In this document: positions 36,369 through 44,954 of the stretch, piece after piece
How positions within the stretch are numbered: position 1 is the stretch's first letter
How the letters are laid out: each line of letters opens with the position of its first letter
Assembly: GCA_023245415.1 (NCBI GenBank)
Contig: JAHFKJ010000010.1
Span: 1 to 47,238 of the forward strand
From: Candidatus Gottesmanbacteria bacterium
GTDB lineage: Bacteria; Patescibacteriota; Microgenomatia; UBA10105
Direction of reading: 5' to 3'
Length of the DNA stretch: 47,238 bases
Translations under genes and position numbers: made by a program
Notes under the pieces: model-generated
Seen by the model: only the letters and a program-made list of their open reading frames with translations
Told to the model about the DNA's origin: nothing
Database searches by the model: none

Positions 36369-37067
36369 TTAATTGTCGCTAAACTGGACACGTTTAGCAG
36401 TTAACCATAAGCGCTCCCAGTATGTACCTGGTGGAACACAGGTTACCAGCGTCAAATACGAATTATCATACCGTTGTTCAAGCCCAGACACATCATCCGG
36501 CGTTACTACACGCTTGTCCATCACTTTATAACGATAGTCTATTCCATCGAAACGTACAAATATGTCATCCCCGATTTTCAGTGTAGGAATTAATGAAAAG
36601 ATCGTCAAATAGTCTTTAGGGTTATAAAAAGAGGGCAGGACTGAATGTCCAAAAATCACTGCGTTCCCGTATTTACCAGGCAAACCTGTGCCGCCATAAT
36701 GGATGAGATTTTTAGTCAAATCGTTCGAACCAATTTTCACAATCGCACCAGTTATCCGCACCTTGGGAATAGAAATGGTGTATGTGTCAATCGGTGAATC
36801 AGTCTTTTTTGAACTATGAGGCATCCATGAGTTAACTTTTTTTAAATCAATTGGTATTTTTTGTTCGCTCGCGTAAGATTTGGCTACAAAATCTTCAGAG
36901 ATGGGTGTAACTAGATGGTCTGAAGGAGCAATATATACATACTTAAATGCTAAGATCGGCCAGATAACCCACAAAAGTAAGGCGATCCCAAGACTTATTG
37001 ACATCAGGGGTACTACAGGTATCGTTATCGTAACTGGCAACATTTTTACATAGCGAGAGTGCTTCAT
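36369..37067 (-). CDS. Sortase family transpeptidase
   Basis: 232 aa from ATG 37067 (MKHSRYVKMLPV); the track opens at a TTG. One N-terminal membrane helix (~17-40), then a sortase beta-barrel: YTISIPKVRITGAIVKIG, the catalytic His in FGHSVLP (~140), Cys in TLVTCVPPGT (~209) and Arg in WERLWLTAKR. Sortases attach surface proteins to the cell wall or build pili; no LPxTG-type substrate is visible here, so the target is unknown. Confidence 0.9.
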   Translation of the reverse strand: MKHSRYVKMLPVTITIPVVPLMSISLGIALLLWVIWPILAFKYVYIAPSDHLVTPISEDFVAKSYASEQKIPIDLKKVNSWMPHSSKKTDSPIDTYTISIPKVRITGAIVKIGSNDLTKNLIHYGGTGLPGKYGNAVIFGHSVLPSFYNPKDYLTIFSLIPTLKIGDDIFVRFDGIDYRYKVMDKRVVTPDDVSGLEQRYDNSYLTLVTCVPPGTYWERLWLTAKRVQFSDN

Positions 37068-37138
37068 ATATTTATCATGACACAAACACTGAAATTATTG
37101 CAAGCAACTTCTTGATTGAAATTAGCTTTTGGGGATAA

Positions 37139-37474
37139 TTATTTTGCAATTGCTTGAAGAAACCAGCTTACAATCGAAAGAACAAAACTGAAAATAAGTG
37201 CCCAACCAAATCCAGCCACATGAAATTCCGGTACTAATGCACTTACCAGAAGCACCAAAAAAGCATTTATAACAAACGTAAATAAACCTAGTGTGAGTAA
37301 TGTAATAGGAAGAGTTAATATAATAAGAATTGGTTTAAGAATTGTATTAACGATGCCTAATAAGGCTGCAACAATCATTGCCGTAAGAAAATTTCCCACC
37401 CGAACCCCCGGTAAAATATATCCGGTAATAAAAACTGCCAGTCCATTTATGAGTAAATAAATTAATAATTTCAT
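37139..37474 (-). CDS. PF04020-like (phage holin 4 superfamily) membrane protein
   Basis: 111 aa, almost entirely hydrophobic, four helices: LLIYLLINGLAVFITGYILPGV, FLTAMIVAALLGIVNTILKPILIILTLPITLLTLGLF, a third and a fourth helix ending in SWFLQAIAK. The NxILKPIL and LPIT..TLGLFTFVINAF pattern is characteristic. Common in bacterial chromosomes and not evidence of a prophage. Function unknown. Confidence 0.88.
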   Translation of the reverse strand: MKLLIYLLINGLAVFITGYILPGVRVGNFLTAMIVAALLGIVNTILKPILIILTLPITLLTLGLFTFVINAFLVLLVSALVPEFHVAGFGWALIFSFVLSIVSWFLQAIAK

Positions 37475-37480
37475 ATGTTA

Positions 37481-37486
37481 ATTATA
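37481..37486 (-). promoter_or_regulatory. -10 box of the PF04020-like gene, leaderless layout
   Basis: TATAAT on the minus strand lies 6 nt from the ATG at 37474. No good -35 is seen. Confidence 0.5.
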
Positions 37487-37591
37487 GTATATGCGTTTTT
37501 ACGGTTTTAATAAAACACTAACAAGTATATTTTCAATACATTATAAATTTTTGAAACTGACTCACCTTTATCGCAGCTTGTAGTGAGAAAT

Positions 37592-39085
37592 TCACCTGGC
37601 CCGTTGCTCTACGTAGATATTGCCGGTGAATTTCTTATTCCAGACATTTTTCCCATCTCCATCTCGCTCTTTTAACCAATTTAATCGTCTATCAGGATAA
37701 AGTGGATTTGGTTCAACGACCAGAAATACTTGCGATGTAACGTGTTCTCTGTCTGGAACCTGTTCATATTTTCTTGTACCCAACCATAAAAATAAATATT
37801 GATACTGATAGTCAATCAGGGCTGGTGAATAAACTTGCACATTAAACGGTTTTCCAGTTGTATGATCAAATATCTCTTGTACAGCGGCAAGTTGATTCCT
37901 AAAAACAGATGAGTCTCCTTCCCATGGAGGAATCATCAATCTCCATGGTTCCCAAATGATAATCATGTAGACTCCAACCAGGAGTACTCCAAATACTTTG
38001 AAACGCTCTATAACTGAATTAAGACACACTATAAAAGGTATTAAAAATAGCGCAGGCAAACCGATAAGATAATGGTTCCAAATTTGTCCAGGAAAGAAAA
38101 GCAATTCGCAAAAGAGAATTAGAATAGTAAAAATAATCAGTTTAATGAATATAGTAGTGAATTTAGAGTAAGTCGCCCAATATTTTTTCAAAACTAAGAT
38201 TGTTAAAAAGACATATAACCCTCCCAACATTTTATTACCATTCGCTGTTAGATCTGTAAAAATACCCAAAAACAGTTGCCCTGTAGATGTAAATTGGTCA
38301 ATAAATCCTTTTGATCTGCCTGGCGACCAGTGAATATAGTTAACGACTGACTTAAGTTGCAGAAAATCATGTCGCATGTCAAAAATTAGCCTGGGTATTG
38401 CCCAAAATATAAATCCTCCGATACCTAATGCGATTTCTTTAGAGGTTGGTCTGATCCCTGATAACAGAAGAGCGATTAAAAAAGCCGGCACGAAAAATGT
38501 TCCGAAACCGATATGAAACTCAAAAATAACTCCAAGAAGAATTCCGATCATGAAAAAAGGGCTGCATTTCTTCAAATATAGTAAGACAGTTAAAAATAAA
38601 CCCAGCATTGCAATAGGCACAATGTTTGGATGCCAAATTTGAGATGAATAGCGTATAAATGTTGGTGAAATAGCTATAAAAAAGGCACCGATAATCCCAC
38701 AGACTCTATTTTTAATGGTATTGCATATATAAAAAAACAAAAAAATTATTAATGTTGAGCTAATATTATAAATGGTAACAAGCTGCTCGGGATTTCCTTT
38801 TACTAAGTAGAAAAATGGGGCCAAAAACCAAAACCACCAAACACCATGAAACACACCGTCAATCGGGCCAGTCGGCGGTCCAATTAACTGCAATTTGTGT
38901 TCATTTACTATTTTAGATAACGTTAAGAAATCTCGTCCCTGATCAAAAGTGAATGCAAACCCGCCATCCAATCCTGATAGACGCGGGTATAACCCCACTA
39001 GATAAATAGCAACTAGAAATAGTACCGCTTTTTTATTTTTGAAGAGAGTAGTAAATAGAGACTTACGAACTGACGAATAAATCAA
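37592..39085 (-). CDS. GT-C fold membrane glycosyltransferase
   Basis: 497 aa, about 10-11 membrane helices. The first outer loop holds FDQGRDF, where the Asp is the likely catalytic base of GT39/GT83-type enzymes using polyprenyl-phosphate sugars. A second loop has HGVWWFW. A C-terminal soluble part (~390-497) probably faces outward. The start is TTG at 39085, since no ATG precedes the first helix. Likely builds surface glycans or glycoproteins. Confidence 0.82.
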   Translation of the reverse strand: MIYSSVRKSLFTTLFKNKKAVLFLVAIYLVGLYPRLSGLDGGFAFTFDQGRDFLTLSKIVNEHKLQLIGPPTGPIDGVFHGVWWFWFLAPFFYLVKGNPEQLVTIYNISSTLIIFLFFYICNTIKNRVCGIIGAFFIAISPTFIRYSSQIWHPNIVPIAMLGLFLTVLLYLKKCSPFFMIGILLGVIFEFHIGFGTFFVPAFLIALLLSGIRPTSKEIALGIGGFIFWAIPRLIFDMRHDFLQLKSVVNYIHWSPGRSKGFIDQFTSTGQLFLGIFTDLTANGNKMLGGLYVFLTILVLKKYWATYSKFTTIFIKLIIFTILILFCELLFFPGQIWNHYLIGLPALFLIPFIVCLNSVIERFKVFGVLLVGVYMIIIWEPWRLMIPPWEGDSSVFRNQLAAVQEIFDHTTGKPFNVQVYSPALIDYQYQYLFLWLGTRKYEQVPDREHVTSQVFLVVEPNPLYPDRRLNWLKERDGDGKNVWNKKFTGNIYVEQRAR

Positions 39086-39279
39086 TTTTATAGATTGTAT
39101 TTGTAACCGAAAGGAAATAATTATCTATCTTTACTCTTGTTTTCACAACAATCTATTTGAGATTTTAACATATATGGCCAATCACTTTTTTTCAAGATTT
39201 ATGAATATTCGTATAAACGTCAATGCTTTAGATAAACAAAGTCTAAATTACAAATCAATGGTGGCGTAATCTTGTCGTT
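39086..39279. other. Spacer upstream of the GT-C gene
   Basis: 194 bp. On the minus strand TACAAT (39099-39094) lies 8 nt from the TTG start of the GT-C gene. TTTAGA/TCTAAA arms near 39224-39246 could belong to a terminator of the gene above. Nothing else is seen. Confidence 0.4.
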
Positions 39280-41496
39280 TTACAATGAAGTGATAACAAT
39301 GCTTATTTTTTGAGGATTGATCGGTAAAGACTTTTTCATACTTTCGAGTGGCGCATTCACATTAAATTCCACACCGGATACATTTGTCGTTGCACGAAGC
39401 AGTTCTGTCGCTTCAACTACAGATTTTCCCGCCAATTTTTTAGGCAAATCTTTTGTATCTAACTTAGGATATAGTTTAAGTTTCATATCGATTGTCAAAC
39501 TATAAACTCCATCTTTAGCCGTAATATCTTCAACGCTAATATCTGCTTCATCAGCTTTATATTCATAGTTTGGCGGAATATGTTCCTTTACTACTGAATC
39601 GAGAAGTTGTAAAAAATCGCTCTGACTATAAGTCAAAGCTGTAACTTCTACTGTCATTTCCAATCCTAATTGATCTCCTTCTTCGCCGACTTCTTTGTTA
39701 AAAATTTCTTTAGAAATTTTACTCTTGATTGATTCTGACAATACTTTTTCAGATGCAGTTATCTTTTGTGAAAGATTTTGTTGTGCCTGTTTTTCCAAAT
39801 CTTTTTGCAATTTATCTCTCGCGCTTTTTTGGTCGTCACGGGAAACAACAGCAACCTCTTTACTCGTTCCGCCAGAGAAAGCCTTTTCGTTACGCGCTGA
39901 ATACAGATTGGTAGGTAAGTCTGCAAAAGCCAGTTCAGTGCCTGGCCCAATGTTGGCGGCAGTTCCAATGTCTACAGCTGTAATGGATGTGTTCACCGTT
40001 CCATAAGAAAGCGACCCGACATTTTCTGAGGCTGATGCAATTTTAGTATCGTCATCCAATGTAAATTTGAGCTTACCCGCAATAATAATTGTTCCTTTCT
40101 TAAACTGCTTTGTATTTAAAGTTTTGTTGTAAATAGTAACTTCACCCTTTGCTTTTTCTCCAATGGTTTTTTTACCTGAAGTTTCAATCGATTTGGTACC
40201 CTTTGATTCAACATTGATTTCTTTTCCCGGTAAAACTTTGTTTCGCGTGTCAACGCTTGAGGCTTTTAAGTCTACGGTTATGCGTTCTGTCTGGTTTAAG
40301 TTTTGATGTGAAACTAATAAAGTGATTTGAGCATAAGGCAAACTCCAATAGGCAAATATACCCGCTGCCCCTAAAATAATTAAAATTATTAATATGGTAA
40401 CTATAACTAAAGCATTTGTGTTACGTGGCAGTTTTAACTTGAATGTAAGTTTTGACAATATACAACTTAATGACAGTTTTTTTTCCAGTTTACGTGAAGG
40501 TAATGGCAATTCAGATGTATTTTCTGCCAATTCAGAAACTGCCTCGACATTAGATATTTCTTCACCAGTTAGATCGGTCTCAATTTTTCCGTTTTCCCCT
40601 GTGACGTCTTTATCTTTGATAAAACCTAAATCTTGAGCAATTTCAGCAACTTCATCAGGTTCCTTTTGTTTTTCATTCTCCAACGCTGTTTTCACTCGGT
40701 TATTTGTGATTTCGGCTGCGGAAGAACTGCTATCTAAATCTGCATGCTCTTCTTGAGTATGAGGTATAATTTCGCTGCTACTGGCAATCGCGACGGCTTT
40801 TACGGAAAAATCATTTTTTAATACTTCTATCCTGGGAAAGTGTATAAAATTAGCCTTTTTTTGCCACGGATAATTGAGCATTTCATCTTTCAATTTTTCT
40901 AATTCACCACTTGTTCCATACAAGAGAACTCGTGAAGGTAACACTTCAACATCCATAAATGAACCTAATGCCTTCTCTACGTCCGTAGTCACATTTTCGG
41001 TACGCTCGGAAGTCACTGATCCACAAGACTTTCCGATTTTAAATAAGGACACGGTTATGTGTTTACTTTCAACACCAACTAAAACTACTGTTTGCTGAGT
41101 CCCTTCGTCACGATGGAGCAAATGTTCAATAGCAAGCGGCAACTCCACAAAACCCATAGGTGTTAGTGAAAGACTAGTAGTTAACTGTTTGAGTTTTTTA
41201 AGATACGTGTCTTTAATTCGGTCTTCATGAAGCCACTCTGGAAAAAGTCCGAATATAACTTTTGTTAACTCTTTACCCTCAGGTAAAATATCTTCAATTT
41301 CTGTAACCGCAGCATCAGCTGCGTTGATTGCATTGTCCCAACTGTCCAGATATTCTTTGATTGAGACTTTCAAAACATTTCCGGAACCATCCTTACCAGT
41401 TTCTAAAATTGCTGCATCAATCCGGTCTTCAGAAACTAATAATGCACACAGATACTCTTTCTCTTCTTTTTTATGATGGAATAGTCCTTCAAGCAT
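39280..41496 (-). CDS. Actin-like / transmembrane / baseplate-J-like fusion protein
   Basis: 738 aa. Residues 1-~240 resemble an actin-like fold of the PilM/FtsA kind (YLCALLVSEDRIDAAILE, KVIFGLFPEW, VVLVGVESKHITVSLFKIG). A low-complexity acidic linker follows (~245-345), then one membrane helix (~362-385, ALVIVTILIILIILGAAGIFAYW). The outer part (~390-738) has a baseplate-J/gp47-like segment (KGEVTIYNKTLNTKQFKKGTII, AADIGTAANIGPGTELAF) and a beta-rich end. Possibly a surface or pilus-like assembly protein linking cytoplasm and outside. A single gene with its own promoter. Confidence 0.75.
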   Translation of the reverse strand: MLEGLFHHKKEEKEYLCALLVSEDRIDAAILETGKDGSGNVLKVSIKEYLDSWDNAINAADAAVTEIEDILPEGKELTKVIFGLFPEWLHEDRIKDTYLKKLKQLTTSLSLTPMGFVELPLAIEHLLHRDEGTQQTVVLVGVESKHITVSLFKIGKSCGSVTSERTENVTTDVEKALGSFMDVEVLPSRVLLYGTSGELEKLKDEMLNYPWQKKANFIHFPRIEVLKNDFSVKAVAIASSSEIIPHTQEEHADLDSSSSAAEITNNRVKTALENEKQKEPDEVAEIAQDLGFIKDKDVTGENGKIETDLTGEEISNVEAVSELAENTSELPLPSRKLEKKLSLSCILSKLTFKLKLPRNTNALVIVTILIILIILGAAGIFAYWSLPYAQITLLVSHQNLNQTERITVDLKASSVDTRNKVLPGKEINVESKGTKSIETSGKKTIGEKAKGEVTIYNKTLNTKQFKKGTIIIAGKLKFTLDDDTKIASASENVGSLSYGTVNTSITAVDIGTAANIGPGTELAFADLPTNLYSARNEKAFSGGTSKEVAVVSRDDQKSARDKLQKDLEKQAQQNLSQKITASEKVLSESIKSKISKEIFNKEVGEEGDQLGLEMTVEVTALTYSQSDFLQLLDSVVKEHIPPNYEYKADEADISVEDITAKDGVYSLTIDMKLKLYPKLDTKDLPKKLAGKSVVEATELLRATTNVSGVEFNVNAPLESMKKSLPINPQKISIVITSL

Positions 41497-41747
41497 ATGG
41501 CAGATGTTTCTATATTAAACAAATGGTTTCATATTTGCAAAAAAACAACCATTCATATAAATGGAAAATGCAATACTAATCGCATTTTCGTCATATATGG
41601 CTCATCGCAGCAGTTTTTGGGGTGTGGTTTCCAGTAATATCTGGGATTGTAAAAAAAACGAAAAAACCTGGAAGGCGTGTTTATATTATTTATTCGGAAT
41701 TACCATTTATTCGCTGATTGAGTTAAGATCTTCCTATACAGAATTTT
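41497..41747. other. Spacer upstream of the fusion-protein gene
   Basis: 251 bp. On the minus strand TTGCAA (41540-41535), a 17-bp spacer and TAATAT (41517-41512) form a plausible promoter for the fusion gene. A plus-strand ORF of 77 aa (41561-41794) overlaps the tail of the 112-aa gene and is not convincing. Confidence 0.45.
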
Positions 41748-42080
41748 TTAAGTTTGATACTGAATTGATCTCAATTTCTGTATTAAATGATTAATCAGAC
41801 TTTGACGATAAACAATAAAACTTTTTTTAATTTTGACGAGAGGTCGATTTTTTTCTCTAATTACCAGTTGTAACGCGTATTTTTCTTTGATAAGCAACCG
41901 TCTTTGCCAAACCAAATCTCTGGTTAATTTTAAGTGGTTATTTTGATCTGAACTTACATCACTTAAAGGTGACTGGAATCTTGAATTTGAACTGTTTTTT
42001 GATTGTTTTGAGGGCGACAAAATGGAGATAATTACCCATCCCAACAACAAAATAAATAATATAATAAATCCTAAATCCAT
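41748..42080 (-). CDS. Single-helix membrane protein, function unknown
   Basis: 110 aa from ATG at 42080 (MDLGFIILFILLLGWVIISIL); the track starts two codons earlier at a GTG. One N-terminal membrane helix, then a Ser/Asn linker and a basic region (WQRRLLIKEKYALQLVIREKNRPLVKIKKSF) likely cytoplasmic. No family recognised. Confidence 0.6.
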   Translation of the reverse strand: MDLGFIILFILLLGWVIISILSPSKQSKNSSNSRFQSPLSDVSSDQNNHLKLTRDLVWQRRLLIKEKYALQLVIREKNRPLVKIKKSFIVYRQSLINHLIQKLRSIQYQT

Positions 42081-42174
42081 AGTCACTACTTATTATTTTC
42101 TCTCGACTGTAATTTATTGAGTTTTTCTGGTTATAATCAGGTTTGATTTTTCTGCCCCAGCATAGCTATTTTTT

Positions 42175-42507
42175 TTATCTGCCAAGACGCGTGATGTAAT
42201 TAAAGGCATAGAAATATTTTCGCCAGAGTCCAGCAGAAGAACTATACGAGTTTTTTCCAAAAAAATAATCGACCAAACATTCGCGCAATCTAGTCAATTC
42301 TTTGAGTTGAGAATAGGTATAGTCACATGCAATGGTGAGGTCTAAAAGTTCCAGACATCTAAAAAAAGCAAACTGTGAATATTCAATATTACCTTTTTCT
42401 TTCCAGTTGATTGCCCGCTCGACTTCGCTCCCTACATGCGCAAGCTGCTCGCAGAGTTGAATTTTTTTCCAGCGACCGGCAATGAGTTGCGGATGCTGTG
42501 TATTCAT
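42175..42507 (-). CDS. Conserved small helical protein next to DUF5674
   Basis: 110 aa, mainly helical, with MNTQHPQLIAGRWKKIQLCEQLAHVGSEVERAI, FFRCLELLDLTIACDYTYSQLKELTRLRECLVDYFFG. I recall similar proteins beside DUF5674 genes in other CPR genomes, but could not check. It starts 4 bp after the DUF5674 stop, so the two are one operon. Function unknown. Confidence 0.65.
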   Translation of the reverse strand: MNTQHPQLIAGRWKKIQLCEQLAHVGSEVERAINWKEKGNIEYSQFAFFRCLELLDLTIACDYTYSQLKELTRLRECLVDYFFGKNSYSSSAGLWRKYFYAFNYITRLGR

Positions 42508-42511
42508 GTAA

Positions 42512-42853
42512 TTAATCTTTAATTAAGCTTTGTACTACGACTATTATTTTCTTTTTAATCGTCTGATCATCCACACCACGGCTCAAGTTTTTTTGGCCCG
42601 GCCGAACGTTAATCATTGAGTCAAATTCAATAAATTCATCACCCTGTAAATCAGGATATAGATTTATTCCCCAAATATTCTTTTGATTTGATCCATCCGA
42701 AATAAGCATTGCTTCCTCATCAGAGTGCAGTTCAGCATCAAGCGTCATGATATTTCTCTCAATGTCCACAACCGCTTTGACTAAATTCCCAAAACTCTTT
42801 TGGGCAATCTGGTGTAAATCCTTACGGTATATCGGCTGACGAATAATTTGCAT
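42512..42853 (-). CDS. DUF5674 family protein
   Basis: 113 aa from ATG 42853 (MQIIRQPIYRKDLHQIA). Family hallmarks: FGNLVKAVVDIERNIMTLDAELHSDEEAMLI, WGINLYPDL, EFIEFDSMINVRPGQKN.SRGVDD. No known activity. A TATAAT (42868-42863) lies 9 nt before the ATG, so the mRNA is nearly leaderless. Confidence 0.82.
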   Translation of the reverse strand: MQIIRQPIYRKDLHQIAQKSFGNLVKAVVDIERNIMTLDAELHSDEEAMLISDGSNQKNIWGINLYPDLQGDEFIEFDSMINVRPGQKNLSRGVDDQTIKKKIIVVVQSLIKD

Positions 42854-42862
42854 ACAGCAAGT

Positions 42863-42868
42863 ATTATA
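42863..42868 (-). promoter_or_regulatory. -10 box of the DUF5674 gene
   Basis: TATAAT on the minus strand, 9 nt before the ATG at 42853. No clear -35. Predicted untranslated leader of about 2-3 nt. Confidence 0.5.
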
Positions 42869-42952
42869 ACTCACAAAAGTTGAAAAGAGGCGATTGCATA
42901 TCAACACCTGGAAGCTGTTTTAAATATTGTAGTCCAAAGACACTTCTGCTGA

Positions 42953-43453
42953 TTAGGCACCCATGATCTTCGTGCGAAGGCGGATAAACTCAACTGTCCA
43001 ACTCGGTAAATGTCCTTTATATGTGTGTTGAAACTGCGGATTTAAACAGTCGTCGGACTTAATTATCTTTCGGCAATTAAGACTATGACAATTACAATCC
43101 CAATTTGCTCTAAAATCGCTATTTATCTCGGCAGTGGCATAATCATATGTAACTTCATCGCCAATATTTATATCTTTTCTGGCTACGAGAGTCTCATCAT
43201 CGGTATTCCAGGTATTTGGATCGCAGCTGTGATTCATATATTCACTACCATCAGAAACAATAATAAACTTATCATTATATTGATAAGCGAGTTTTTGTCT
43301 TAAAGGCGGAAGCTGATGAAGTTCTTCCAGAGTAAGTTGCTTTTCGTGGGAATCTAATTTCCATACGATTGCACCTTTCGGAATAAATGCGGTAGCTACT
43401 ATTCCTATACCGTTTATTGAACTATTACTAACTTTAACATTTGCATTTAGCAT
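42953..43453 (-). CDS. SET-domain protein lysine methyltransferase
   Basis: 166 aa from ATG 43453 (MLNANVKVSNSSINGIGIVATAFIPKGAIVWK); the track opens at a GTG. Full set of SET motifs: GIGIVA..IPKGAIV, NHSCDPNT (SAM pocket and knot), GDEVTYDYA (catalytic Tyr) and a post-SET Cys cluster CNCHSLNC. Transfers methyl from SAM to protein lysines; the substrate is unknown. Stands alone, divergent from fic; no signal peptide. Confidence 0.88.
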   Translation of the reverse strand: MLNANVKVSNSSINGIGIVATAFIPKGAIVWKLDSHEKQLTLEELHQLPPLRQKLAYQYNDKFIIVSDGSEYMNHSCDPNTWNTDDETLVARKDINIGDEVTYDYATAEINSDFRANWDCNCHSLNCRKIIKSDDCLNPQFQHTYKGHLPSWTVEFIRLRTKIMGA

Positions 43454-43555
43454 ATGAACACCTGTTAACACCTAGGGAGTGTTTTAAATATAACATACAT
43501 CAAATGTCATATTATATCTTGTAACATATTCCAATATCTTCTAATATCTTCCCAA
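43454..43555. promoter_or_regulatory. Divergent SET/fic intergenic region
   Basis: Contains the fic promoter and, near the SET start, a direct repeat of AGGTGTT (minus strand) around TGTTAACA, and the palindrome CCTAGG. These could be operator sites for shared control. TATATT on the minus strand is a weak -10 for the SET gene. Confidence 0.4.
43519..43547 (+). promoter_or_regulatory. fic promoter, predicted leaderless
   Basis: TTGTAA (43519-43524), 17-bp spacer, TAATAT (43542-43547), then 8 nt to the ATG at 43556. The transcript should start within 0-2 nt of the start codon. Confidence 0.62.
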
Positions 43556-44536
43556 ATGAAAACTCCGCCAGATTATCAAACTACTTTACAGATCACAAAA
43601 CTGTTGCGGGAAATTGAGATTTTAAAATCTGTTTTTAGCTTAATTCCGATCAATCCTCAAATTATTACCAATATCCGTCGCGCGTCATTTCTCAAGAGTT
43701 CCCTTTATTCTGCCCGGATAGAAGGCAATCCTCTTGAACTAAGTGACGTTACAAACGCGACATTTACCCCTTCCAGTTCAATGAAAAAACGCGAAGTTGC
43801 CAATATTTTACACGCGCTCACTTTTATTTACGAAGAATCACCACAAAAAATGTCTCAAGATTTTTTGAAAATACTTCACCGTATTGTTCTTACTGATATT
43901 TCACCTGATGCAGGTATATTTCGTACCGAAGTTTCTGCTATTTTTAATACCGCGGGGGTAGCTATGTATATGACTCCGCCGCCGCAAAAAATTGCTGAAC
44001 TCGTGGGCAACTGGTGTAATTGGACCAACGCCAGTAACGAACCGGGTCCAGTCAAAGCTGCTTTGGCTCATTATTGGTTTGAAAAAATTCATCCGTTTTT
44101 GGACGGAAACGGCAGGGTGGGAAGACTGGTTATTTCATGGATTCATATACACTCTAATTTTGATTTTGGAGGCCTTGTAGCTATAGAAGAATATATTGAT
44201 GAACACAGGCAAGACTATTATGACGGTTTAAATACCTCGGGAAATAATATCACGGCTTTTGTTGAATTTTTTCTTACTGCCTTTGTAGTACAAGTTCAAA
44301 AAGCACTGAAACTGATAAAAAATCCGCCACCCCAGACGCAAAGCAATTTACTTCCCCGCCGGCAGGAAATCGTTGACACCATCAAAGATCATACTCTGGT
44401 TTCATTCGATATGCTTTGGCGCAGGTTTCAAAAAGTCCCCAAGAGCACACTACATAATGATCTAAAACAACTAATTAAAGGCAATCACATCAAAAAATTG
44501 GGAACGACTAGAGGGGTGGTGTATACACTTGAGTAA
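43556..44536 (+). CDS. fic: Fic family protein with N-terminal inhibitory helix
   Basis: 326 aa. Fic motif HPFLDGNGRVGR at ~178-189 with the catalytic His, which in studied proteins transfers AMP (or another nucleotide part) to hydroxyl side chains. An inhibitory helix motif SARIEGNP (S-x3-E-G-N) at ~52-59 places it among self-inhibited class II Fic proteins. The C-terminus (~275-326) is a winged-helix (SFDMLWRRFQKVPKSTLHNDLKQLI), suggesting DNA binding. The only plus-strand gene between 4593 and 46999, divergent from SET. No obvious antitoxin partner. Confidence 0.93.
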   Translation: MKTPPDYQTTLQITKLLREIEILKSVFSLIPINPQIITNIRRASFLKSSLYSARIEGNPLELSDVTNATFTPSSSMKKREVANILHALTFIYEESPQKMSQDFLKILHRIVLTDISPDAGIFRTEVSAIFNTAGVAMYMTPPPQKIAELVGNWCNWTNASNEPGPVKAALAHYWFEKIHPFLDGNGRVGRLVISWIHIHSNFDFGGLVAIEEYIDEHRQDYYDGLNTSGNNITAFVEFFLTAFVVQVQKALKLIKNPPPQTQSNLLPRRQEIVDTIKDHTLVSFDMLWRRFQKVPKSTLHNDLKQLIKGNHIKKLGTTRGVVYTLE

Positions 44537-44567
44537 AAAATACAATTTAAGTTGCAAACCGTCTAAA

Positions 44568-44933
44568 TCATGGAGTAGCTAATCTTTTTCTGAAGTCTGC
44601 TTCTGCCTTATCACCAAGTTTTATCAATCTGGTGTAGGATGGTTTAGACCTCTCCTGTCCATCTTCAGGCCAAAATTCATCCATATATAAATTGGGGATA
44701 TTTGTCGGAAATCTTTTTATTTTTCCTTGCGTATGCTTAGATACTTTGCCAACATGCCAGCTGGATATTGGATCTTTCCCTACTCCAAATTGTTGTATTG
44801 CAGTCACGGTAGCTTCTTCCGTTCCCAAACCTACATCCATAAATCCAAACCCTTTTGAATGCCAATTTCCAAGTTCCGGAAATTTATTCGTAGCCGCTCT
44901 TGTAAGTGACGCAGGATTATCTGCTTCGACCAT
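44568..44933 (-). CDS. Hypothetical protein, 121 aa
   Basis: 121 aa, polar, no membrane segment, with FPELGNWHSKGFGFMDVGLGTEEATVTAIQQFG and a basic/aromatic end. I do not recognise it. Supported as a gene by a good promoter upstream. Ends 31 bp from fic's end (convergent). Confidence 0.6.
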   Translation of the reverse strand: MVEADNPASLTRAATNKFPELGNWHSKGFGFMDVGLGTEEATVTAIQQFGVGKDPISSWHVGKVSKHTQGKIKRFPTNIPNLYMDEFWPEDGQERSKPSYTRLIKLGDKAEADFRKRLATP

Positions 44934-44951
44934 AAAGTTTATTCTTTATGG
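44930..44951 (-). promoter_or_regulatory. Inverted repeat containing the start codon of the 121-aa gene
   Basis: CCATAAAG-TTTATT-CTTTATGG is a perfect 8-bp inverted repeat. On the minus strand its second arm contains the ATG (CTTTATGG), so the mRNA would fold its own start codon into a 5'-terminal hairpin, or the repeat is a repressor site. Confidence 0.55.
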
Positions 44952-44954
44952 CCA

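Noticed and set aside
37139-37474. Prophage holin
   Set aside because: PF04020-like proteins occur widely on chromosomes. No lysin, capsid or integrase gene is nearby.
41561-41794. 77-aa plus-strand ORF
   Set aside because: It overlaps the 3' end of the 112-aa minus gene, has no clear ribosome binding site or leaderless promoter at a usual spacing, and has no known similarity.
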